A stretch of 12,388 bases of DNA from Phycisphaerae bacterium (GTDB taxonomy: Bacteria > Planctomycetota > Phycisphaerae > Sedimentisphaerales > SG8-4). Location: assembly GCA_030614945.1 (NCBI GenBank), contig JAUXAH010000028.1, positions 1 through 12,388 of the forward strand, written 5' to 3'. This document shows positions 6,694 to 12,090 of this stretch, piece by piece. Position 1 is the stretch's first letter, and every line of letters starts with the position of its first letter. Position numbers and translations under genes: made by a program. Below the pieces are notes generated by a model. The model did no database searches, had not been told where the DNA came from, and worked only from the letters and a program-made list of their open reading frames with translations.

Positions 6694-7455
6694 TTAGGTT
6701 CCTAAAATATGCTTTGCCATTTTGGGTGGGCGGTGGAGAAGCTCGGTGAAGTGGTAAATTAAAACCTTTTCGATTTCATTCAGCGTTTTTTCATCCGATT
6801 CGGCAATCAGTTTCAAATTTGTCAGACAATTTGCGGCGTTTCCGGTCAGTCTAATCCTGTCGGGGAAACCTGCCTCACAATCTCTGCAAATCAGGCCATT
6901 GGCGGTGCTGCTGAAATAAACTCGATGCTCGATGCTCGATGCTCGATGCTCGAATCTCACTTTGCAGTTCGCACAATAACTTAAAATCGGCTGTAATCCG
7001 ACTTCTTTGAGCAGAGCTAATTGGAATAATATCAGCAATGCCAGCGTCCTTCGTCCCTCGTCCCTCGTCTCTCGTCTCTCGTTGGCGTTTTGTAAAAACT
7101 GCAAAAAGCTGTCGAAAAGCTCCGGGTGTGGGTCGTAATCATCTGTCAAATTGCTCAGTAGTTCAGTACCAAAGAGACAACAGTTCAAAGCGAAAAGGTT
7201 ATCGCGCAGATGTGTAAAGCCGGGCTGCTGTTCGAACTCAGTCAGGATGGCGAGTTTTTCTTTGTTTGAATCAGAGAAAACGATTTTGCCGAACGAGAAC
7301 ATTTCGATGGTGCCGTCGAATGCCGATTTGGGCCGTTTCGAGCCCTTGGCGATTGCGCTGATTTTGCCGGCTGCCCTGGTAAAAAATGTTACAATCTGGG
7401 ATGTCTCGGAATAATCGAGAGCGCGTATGCAAATAGCCAGGTCCTTAGTTAACAT
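6694..7455 (-). CDS. recO: DNA repair and recombination protein RecO
   Basis: RecO helps load RecA onto SSB-coated single-stranded DNA with RecR. I take the ATG at 7455, giving 253 residues beginning MLTKDLAICIRALDYSETS, the usual RecO N-terminus. The N-terminal OB fold runs to about 80 (SETSQIVTFFTRAAGKISAIAKGSKRPKS), followed by a helical domain. The zinc site is C161/C164 and C190/C193. Two heptad tandem arrays are inside the gene: one encodes residues 126-137 (charged ERRETRDEGRRT) and one encodes 168-179 between the two zinc knuckles, where the 25-residue spacing looks longer than usual. The frame stays open upstream to a GTG at 7521 near the end of the CNNM gene, but those 22 residues are repeat-derived and lack family likeness. 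It is the last gene of the minus block. Confidence 0.92.
   Translation of the reverse strand: MLTKDLAICIRALDYSETSQIVTFFTRAAGKISAIAKGSKRPKSAFDGTIEMFSFGKIVFSDSNKEKLAILTEFEQQPGFTHLRDNLFALNCCLFGTELLSNLTDDYDPHPELFDSFLQFLQNANERRETRDEGRRTLALLILFQLALLKEVGLQPILSYCANCKVRFEHRASSIEHRVYFSSTANGLICRDCEAGFPDRIRLTGNAANCLTNLKLIAESDEKTLNEIEKVLIYHFTELLHRPPKMAKHILGT
6921..6953. repeat. Heptad tandem array inside recO (zinc-site loop)
   Basis: Four perfect copies of ctcgatg (6921, 6928, 6935, 6942) and a 5-nt partial copy. This is the most regular array of the window. On the coding strand it yields residues 168-179 of RecO (within HRASSIEHRV), between the two CxxC knuckles. Each single unit gained or lost would shift the frame; three units would add or remove exactly seven residues. 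Confidence 0.92.
7045..7079. repeat. Heptad tandem array inside recO (helical domain)
   Basis: Five units: cgtcctt (7045), cgtccct (7052 and 7059) and cgtctct (7066 and 7073). It encodes RecO residues 126-137, a run rich in Arg and Glu that probably sits on a surface loop or extends a helix. The neighbouring units are identical in pairs (one cgtcctt, then two cgtccct, then two cgtctct), as expected from local duplication. Confidence 0.88.
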
Positions 7456-7457
7456 TT

Positions 7458-7506
7458 TCTCGTGTCTCGTGATTCGTGTCTCGTGATTCGTGTCTCGTGG
7501 TTCGTA
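7458..7506. repeat. Heptad tandem array directly upstream of recO
   Basis: Seven units, 49 nt: tctcgtg at 7458, 7465, 7479 and 7493, attcgtg at 7472 and 7486, and gttcgta at 7500. From 7465 on, the two main unit types alternate, so the higher period is 14 bp. The array starts two bases before the recO ATG and fills most of the 69-nt CNNM-recO gap, replacing any ordinary ribosome-binding site; the only purine-rich stretch near the ATG is the array-derived gaga of cacgagaaa. Confidence 0.9.
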
Positions 7507-7524
7507 TTTGGCTCGAGACACACC

Positions 7525-8889
7525 TCACGCTTCAGCTTCTGCTTTTTTTTGGATTCTGATGCGTTTTATTCTTCTGGCCTCGGCGGAGGTAATGGTAAAT
7601 TTTAGATTATCGTAATCGAAGCTCTCGCCGGTTTTGGGGACATAGCCTAAGTGCGAGAAGACAAAGCCGCCTATGGTGTCGTAGTCTTCGTCTTCCGGCA
7701 GATTCAAATCGAACTCGTCGTTCAGGTCATCGACGTATGTTCTGGCATCGGCCTCGATAGTGTTCCGGTCAATTTTCTTTATGGGTTCGGGCGGTGTTTC
7801 TTCGTATTCGTCTGTTATTTCGCCCACAAGCTCTTCAATGATATCCTCTAATGTAACGATACCGGCTGTTCCGCCATATTCGTCGAGCACTACGGCTATA
7901 TGCAATTTTCGCGATTGGAACTCGTGAAGGAGGACTCTGAGCGGTTTTGTTTCAGGGACAAAATAGGCGTCCCTTATTTTGTCGCGTAGTTTGAAATCTG
8001 CGGAGTCTTTGCCGATTTCGTTCAACAAATCCTTGGCATAAATAAGGCCGATTATCCTGTCTATATTTTCCTCATAGACGGGGACACGGGTATGGCCCGC
8101 GGTGACGATAGTATCCAGAATCGTCTGCAGGCCGGAGTTGACCTCGACTGCTACAATATCGGTGCGAGGTGTCATAATTTCATCAGCGGCAGTGTCGCTT
8201 AACTCCAATACGTTTTCAATCATCTCCTGCTCTTCTTCATCGAGTACGCCTTCGGTTCTGCGCTGCTCAAGGCCGGTTAAGAATTCTTCCTGTTTTTCTT
8301 CCTGCCGTTCTTCGGGCGTAGTTTCGGGTATGCCGGTCAGGCGTTTTACAAAGCCGTCAGTAAATTTCCAGACGTAAAGGATCGGCCAGGCGAGGGTTGA
8401 AAAGAGCATCAGCAGTTTGTATGTTCTGCTCAGGATTTTTTCGCCTGCATACTTTGCCCAGGCGTGAGGTATTGCCAGACTGAATATCGAAAATATCGCC
8501 GCTGCAATAATAAACGCAAAGAGATAATCGGTAATTTTGGGATTGCCTGTGCGTGCGGTTGCAAAAACAGCCAGCAGCAACAGCAATATGCAGCAATTGG
8601 CGATGAGCCGATATAGAGAGCATGCCAAAACCAGCTTTTCAGCGTTTTTTACGAGACTGTCGGTAAGGTCTTCTTTGTTTGCCGCCTTGAATGCGTCCTG
8701 TAATCTGACGCGTGAAAATATTCGCAAAGCAATGGTATTGACGGAAAAGAACAGTGTCCCGCCGGCGAGAAGACAAATCAGCAACACCGCCCAAATGTAA
8801 CCCACTTTTTGAAGCCCTTTCAATATATAGCATATAGCGTTTAGTTTTTTTCGCCGGAGTGGAACTTTCGGTTTCCGAATTGAAAACAT
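7525..8889 (-). CDS. CNNM/DUF21 membrane protein with CBS pair and CorC domain
   Basis: Member of the CNNM/CorB-CorC (HlyC-like) family, inner-membrane proteins implicated in Mg2+ and other cation transport. Numbering from a possible TTG at 8901: hydrophobic segments at about 33-58, 92-115, 123-148 and 160-185 form the transmembrane domain. A charged Glu/Gln-rich link (195-225) leads to two CBS domains (about 238-300, with MTPRTDIVAV and GHTRVPVYEENIDRIIGLIYAKDLL; and 305-365, with LDEYGGTAGIVTLEDIIEELVGEI). The CorC/HlyC C-terminal domain is at 375-452. The transmembrane domain is atypical: the usual FFSASE-type start reads FFSVNT, and the EIPK-like segment reads IPHAWAK. I give the ATG at 8889; the TTG at 8901 and a GTG at codon 33, preceded by aaaggg, are alternatives. 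It follows ybeY, as hlyC-like genes often do. Confidence 0.88.
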   Translation of the reverse strand: MFSIRKPKVPLRRKKLNAICYILKGLQKVGYIWAVLLICLLAGGTLFFSVNTIALRIFSRVRLQDAFKAANKEDLTDSLVKNAEKLVLACSLYRLIANCCILLLLLAVFATARTGNPKITDYLFAFIIAAAIFSIFSLAIPHAWAKYAGEKILSRTYKLLMLFSTLAWPILYVWKFTDGFVKRLTGIPETTPEERQEEKQEEFLTGLEQRRTEGVLDEEEQEMIENVLELSDTAADEIMTPRTDIVAVEVNSGLQTILDTIVTAGHTRVPVYEENIDRIIGLIYAKDLLNEIGKDSADFKLRDKIRDAYFVPETKPLRVLLHEFQSRKLHIAVVLDEYGGTAGIVTLEDIIEELVGEITDEYEETPPEPIKKIDRNTIEADARTYVDDLNDEFDLNLPEDEDYDTIGGFVFSHLGYVPKTGESFDYDNLKFTITSAEARRIKRIRIQKKAEAEA

Positions 8890-8901
8890 CCCTGTTTTCA
8901 A
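8880..8901. other. Inverted repeat over the CNNM gene start
   Basis: The stretch ttgaaaac (8880-8887) is the exact reverse complement of gttttcaa (8894-8901), with a 6-nt loop. In the minus-strand mRNA this hairpin would contain both candidate starts, TTG at its 5' base and ATG at the loop edge. It may reduce or modulate initiation there, or show that the true start is further downstream. The stem is AT-rich and weak. Confidence 0.45.
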
Positions 8902-8937
8902 AACGACGTCGGGAACCTTCGCATCCTGCTTCGGTTT

Positions 8938-8965
8938 CTATCCGCTGTCTGCTATCGACTATCCG
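8938..8965. repeat. Heptad array across the ybeY stop codon
   Basis: Four units: ctatccg (8938 and 8959), ctgtctg (8945) and ctatcga (8952). Read on the minus strand, the first unit supplies the last bases of ybeY and its TAG stop (8959-8961). The remaining units lie in the ybeY-CNNM gap. The array therefore sets the end of YbeY. Confidence 0.72.
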
Positions 8966-9438
8966 CGATTTTTATTATATACCAAGCCGTAACCGAGTTG
9001 TTGTAAAATTTCGTCTTCAGTGTGATGCATTTTTCCGGCCTGTTCCGGCTGGGAATCGTCGAATCCGAGGTTGTGCAGCAGGCCGTGTGTTATGTAAAGA
9101 GCCAATTCGGCTTCGCTCGAATGGCCTCGTAAATTTGCTTCTTTGACGGCGATTTCGGCGTTGACGACCAGCTCGAATGATTTAGGGGCGCCCTCGACGT
9201 CGTCATCGGACAAGTCGAAACTCAAACAATCGGCGGTAGATTTGCGATTCAGAAACTGCCTGTTTATTTTGCAGATTTCGGCGTCGTCAACTATTGCGAT
9301 ACTAATCTCATATCTCATACCTCGCATCTCGTTTCTCGTAAAACGATTGCAGACGGCCTTGACTAATTTTTCAAGCTCAGGGAGACAGACGTCTATGTCT
9401 TTGAAATTTTTGGTGATTTGCACAACTACTTCTGCCAT
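8959..9438 (-). CDS. ybeY: Endoribonuclease YbeY (rRNA maturation factor)
   Basis: Zinc-dependent single-strand RNA endonuclease needed in many bacteria for 16S rRNA 3'-end processing and ribosome quality control; acts in the cytosol. The 159-residue length is typical. The core STADCLSFDL (67-76) matches the family T-D-x-LSF segment, and HGLLHNLGFDD (118-128) matches the HGxLHLxGYDH metal motif. The first two His (H118, H122) are present, but the third ligand position is D128; a Met-His-His follows at 137-139 and might help. Residues 34-45 (around NEMRGMRYEI) are encoded by a heptad array before the beta-strand ISIAIVDD. The ATG at 9438 has ggag about ten bases upstream. It lies between the HD phosphodiesterase and the CNNM gene, the usual ybeY neighbourhood. 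Confidence 0.93.
   Translation of the reverse strand: MAEVVVQITKNFKDIDVCLPELEKLVKAVCNRFTRNEMRGMRYEISIAIVDDAEICKINRQFLNRKSTADCLSFDLSDDDVEGAPKSFELVVNAEIAVKEANLRGHSSEAELALYITHGLLHNLGFDDSQPEQAGKMHHTEDEILQQLGYGLVYNKNRG
9304..9338. repeat. Heptad tandem array inside ybeY
   Basis: Five diverged units: aatctca (9304), tatctca (9311), tacctcg (9318), catctcg (9325) and tttctcg (9332). It codes for YbeY residues 34-45, between the N-terminal helix and the next beta-strand, a position where YbeY homologues vary. The units differ by one or two bases, so this copy looks older than the ctcgatg array in recO. Confidence 0.78.
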
Positions 9439-9474
9439 TTACTATTTTCTCCGTCAAACAGACGCCGGATCTTC

Positions 9475-9495
9475 GATAGTTACTATTGACTATTG
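9475..9495. repeat. Short heptad array at the end of the HD gene
   Basis: Two identical units, actattg at 9482 and 9489, with a related gatagtt at 9475. On the minus strand they supply the last codons and the TAG stop of the HD phosphodiesterase gene (9483-9485) and run into the gap before ybeY. Only two exact copies, so it is weaker than the others. Confidence 0.5.
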
Positions 9496-11072
9496 GTTTG
9501 AGATTTGGAATCTTGTTTGCCTTTTTCGTTTTCGGTCGATGTTCCTTCGGGTACATCGGGTGCTTTTGGATATGCCATTCGGCCGTGATAGTGGGCGGCA
9601 AGTGTTTTTGATATACTTGTCTCTATCTGACTTAATTCCCTCAGAGAGAGGTCGCATTCGTCGAATTGTCCGTCCTGCAGACGTTTCATAGACATATTGT
9701 GCACGACTGCTTCTATTCTCGTTGGTGTTGCTTCGGTCAGGGACCTGACGGCACTTTCTACAGTGTCGGCCAACATTACAATGGCGGCCTCCTTTGTTCG
9801 CGGCTTCGGACCGGTATATCTAAATTCACTTTCAGAAGGCGGAGCAACGGCCTTGAGTTTTGAGTCTTTAGTTTTGAGTTTTTTGGCCTCATTGTAAAAA
9901 TATTCGACCAGTGTCGTTCCGTGGTGTGTTTCGATAAACTGCCGAAGCACGACGGGCAGGCCGTATTCCCTGGCCATTTCTATCCCATCTTTGACGTGTC
10001 CTACGATAATCAATTGACTCATTGCAGGCGAGAGCTCCTTATGGCGACTGGTCGAGCCCATCTCGTTTTCGACAAAATAGCCGGGCTTATTGATTTTTCC
10101 GATGTCATGGTAGTAAGCGCCGACCCTGCACAAAAGGCCGTTGCGGTTGATTGCCTCGGCGGCGGCCTCGGCAATAGAACCTATTAACAGACTATGGCTG
10201 AATGTTCCGGGTGCTTCCATAGCAAGTTTTTTCAACAACGGCTGATTCGCATCGCTATGGTCCAGGAGCGTCATACTCGTTGCTATGCGAAAGACTTTTT
10301 CGATAAGTGGCAGCAGACTCTGGATGAGCATTCCCACCAGGAAAGTGGCGAGGGCGTGATAGCCTGCGTTGCTAAAGACCTCGCCGGTCGTCTGGAGGGT
10401 TTTGGCCTGGCCCCCCAACGCAAAAAAGGGCGTTTGGGAATTCGCCAAAAAGCCCAAAGCGAGCGCTGTTATGAATACTATTACCGCTGCCAGTGCGCTT
10501 ACCTCAAGCAACTTCATTCTTGTTCGGATTTCCCTCAAGAAGAAACAGCAGGTAATAGCGCCGGCGGCCATTATCAGAAACAGGAACAAGAGGTTGACAT
10601 CCGGCTTTGGTTCTGCAGCGAGACAGGCAAAGAGACAATAGAATATACTCATACCTATTGCAAATCGCTGGTCATAAGCGATTGTCAAAATGATAGCTGC
10701 TGTGACGGTGGTTCCGGTGGCTACGAATGCTCCAAGTCTGGCTGGTACTAACAACAAGATAAACAGGCCGACCAGTGCCAGAGCCCTGGCGTGGTTTTTT
10801 ATAATTCGGCCCTGGTAGTGATGGATATAGAAGGCCGCTCCCAGAGAAATCAGCACCACTATGAAGGCTTTTGAGAACAGGCCAAGATAGTCGGCTTGCT
10901 TTATTAGCCCTAATGATATGATGGGGATACAGAGGACGACGAAAAGGAGCCACAGCAGGGCTGAGATTAAACGCTCGGCGGTGGCGAACCGGCTTATTTG
11001 CGAGAGTCGCTCAGCAGCCATACTCCTGCGCACCTGGTTTCGCCGCGGACTTGTTTTTTTCAGAAACCACAT
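9483..11072 (-). CDS. Short PgpH/YqfF-like membrane HD phosphodiesterase
   Basis: HD-domain hydrolase of the 7TMR-HD family; characterised members (PgpH) degrade c-di-AMP. After a first membrane segment (about 35-57) come seven more hydrophobic segments between about 64 and 254, then the cytoplasmic HD domain. Its metal residues are all present: H293 (FSHSLL), H322-D323 (YYHDIGK), H359 (IVGHVKDG), H383/H384 (ETHHG) and D436 (MLADTVES). Length is 529 residues, against about 700 or more for PgpH. The large extracytoplasmic 7TMR-HDED domain, normally between the first segment and the seven-helix bundle, is reduced to about eight residues. A heptad array encodes 398-407 (LKTKDSKLKA) inside the HD domain. 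The tail (about 500-529) is hydrophilic and Lys/Ser/Gln rich. The phoH - HD - ybeY order supports the family; the substrate is inferred. Confidence 0.9.
   Translation of the reverse strand: MWFLKKTSPRRNQVRRSMAAERLSQISRFATAERLISALLWLLFVVLCIPIISLGLIKQADYLGLFSKAFIVVLISLGAAFYIHHYQGRIIKNHARALALVGLFILLLVPARLGAFVATGTTVTAAIILTIAYDQRFAIGMSIFYCLFACLAAEPKPDVNLLFLFLIMAAGAITCCFFLREIRTRMKLLEVSALAAVIVFITALALGFLANSQTPFFALGGQAKTLQTTGEVFSNAGYHALATFLVGMLIQSLLPLIEKVFRIATSMTLLDHSDANQPLLKKLAMEAPGTFSHSLLIGSIAEAAAEAINRNGLLCRVGAYYHDIGKINKPGYFVENEMGSTSRHKELSPAMSQLIIVGHVKDGIEMAREYGLPVVLRQFIETHHGTTLVEYFYNEAKKLKTKDSKLKAVAPPSESEFRYTGPKPRTKEAAIVMLADTVESAVRSLTEATPTRIEAVVHNMSMKRLQDGQFDECDLSLRELSQIETSISKTLAAHYHGRMAYPKAPDVPEGTSTENEKGKQDSKSQTNSQ
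9853..9880. repeat. Heptad tandem array inside the HD phosphodiesterase gene
   Basis: Four units: ttgagtt (9853 and 9874), ttgagtc (9860) and tttagtt (9867). On the coding strand this gives the Lys-rich stretch of residues 398-407 between the conserved HH pair (383/384) and the last metal Asp (436). It is probably a surface loop, as those flanking motifs are intact. Confidence 0.82.
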
Positions 11073-11117
11073 TCGCTTACTCTGCTATCACCATTCAGGG
11101 TAACGAAAAAAGTAACT

Positions 11118-12080
11118 CTATTTTTCGCTTTGCCTTTTACCTTTCAGCGTTTTGCTTTTTTTATAGGCCCGTACGATATTCTGAACCAATCGATGCCTTA
11201 CGATGTCCCTCTGGGTTAACTCTACAGAAGCTATACCTTTGATTCTTCTCAGCGTTTTAATCGCCTCAACCATTCCGCTTTTCTGGCCTGTTTCCAGGTC
11301 AATTTGCGTTATGTCGCCGTTTATTATCATTTTGGAGCCGTGGCCCAATCTTGTCAAGACCATTAGCATCTGCAGGGGCGAGGTATTCTGGGCTTCGTCA
11401 CAGATGATGACGGCTTCATTTAATGTTCGGCCACGCATAAAGGCAAGGGGGATAATTTCGATAATATCCAGTTCCATAAATTTTTTCATCTGGGCGAAAT
11501 CCATCATATCTTCGAGGGCGTCAAAGAGGGGACGAAGATATGGATTTACCTTTGCCTGTATATCGCCCGGGAGGAAGCCGAGTTTTTCACCTGCCTCCAC
11601 AGCGGGGCGAGCAAGAACGATTCTCCTGATTTGCTTTTTCTTCAGCATTGAGACCGCCACTGCGACGGCCAGGTATGTTTTTCCGGTTCCGGCCGGTCCT
11701 ATACAAAAGATAAGGTCGTTGGCCAACATTGCTTCGACGTATTTTAGCTGTCCCTTGGTGGATGGTTCGATAACCTTTTTGTGGGAATAGACGCTAATGG
11801 CCTCGCTGGTCTCGGCAGTTAGGGGTGAATTGTCTTTAGCGAGAAAAGCGGTTACATCCGCAGCGGTGAGCGAGCGGCGTTTGATGAGGTGTTTTTGCAT
11901 TCTGTCGATGATCTCAGCGGCCCTGTTTACACTTTTTTCCTTGCCGGCGATTATTAAATTGGCCTGGCGGGCGGTGATTTGGACGCCGAGGGATTGGCGC
12001 AAAAGACGAAGGTGACTGTCGGCAGGGCCGAACAGCTCAAGCTGCTTGTGAGCTGAATCTAATTGTAGGGTAACTTCCAA
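11118..12080 (-). CDS. phoH: PhoH-like ATPase
   Basis: Cytosolic P-loop ATPase of the PhoH family, linked to RNA metabolism and often found beside ybeY; the exact role is unsettled. An N-terminal KH-like small domain (about 1-65; DSHLRLLRQSLGVQITAR) precedes the ATPase: Walker A GPAGTGKT (128-135), the PAVEAGEKLGFLPGD segment (159-173), Walker B VIICDEAQNT (224-233), then NGDITQIDL (254-262) and RDIVRH near the C-terminus. The 320 residues are normal. The start is TTG at 12080: aggaatact, with agagga, sits at the right distance upstream, and no ATG near the family N-terminus is better. The shine-dalgarno overlaps the end of cdsA, with only nine bases between stop and start. The last dozen residues (TLKGKRQSEK) come from weakly heptad-like DNA. 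Confidence 0.95.
   Translation of the reverse strand: MEVTLQLDSAHKQLELFGPADSHLRLLRQSLGVQITARQANLIIAGKEKSVNRAAEIIDRMQKHLIKRRSLTAADVTAFLAKDNSPLTAETSEAISVYSHKKVIEPSTKGQLKYVEAMLANDLIFCIGPAGTGKTYLAVAVAVSMLKKKQIRRIVLARPAVEAGEKLGFLPGDIQAKVNPYLRPLFDALEDMMDFAQMKKFMELDIIEIIPLAFMRGRTLNEAVIICDEAQNTSPLQMLMVLTRLGHGSKMIINGDITQIDLETGQKSGMVEAIKTLRRIKGIASVELTQRDIVRHRLVQNIVRAYKKSKTLKGKRQSEK
11128..11155. repeat. Decayed heptad-like array at the phoH 3' end
   Basis: Four loosely related 7-bp units (ctttgcc, ttttacc, tttcagc, gttttgc) cover PhoH residues 309-318. The period is visible, but unit identity is low, and a Lys-rich tail coded by A-rich codons could produce the same look by chance. Confidence 0.35.
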
Positions 12081-12084
12081 AGTA

Positions 12085-12090
12085 TTCCTC
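12085..12090 (-). promoter_or_regulatory. Ribosome-binding site supporting the phoH TTG start
   Basis: On the minus strand the sequence reads agagga, four to five bases before the TTG at 12080. It overlaps the end of the cdsA stop codon (TAG at 12092-12090), so cdsA and phoH translation are probably coupled. It is the reason for preferring the rare TTG start. Confidence 0.7.

Noticed and set aside
7458..7506. CRISPR-like array
   Set aside because: Units are 7 bp with no spacers and no cas genes nearby; it is a simple tandem repeat.
10194..10751. 185-codon plus-strand frame opposite the HD gene
   Set aside because: Opposite the membrane region of a well-supported gene, no recognisable motif or ribosome-binding site.
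11203..11790. 195-codon plus-strand frame opposite phoH
   Set aside because: phoH has intact Walker motifs in the other strand; this frame is hydrophobic and Ser/Ile-rich, as antisense frames often are.
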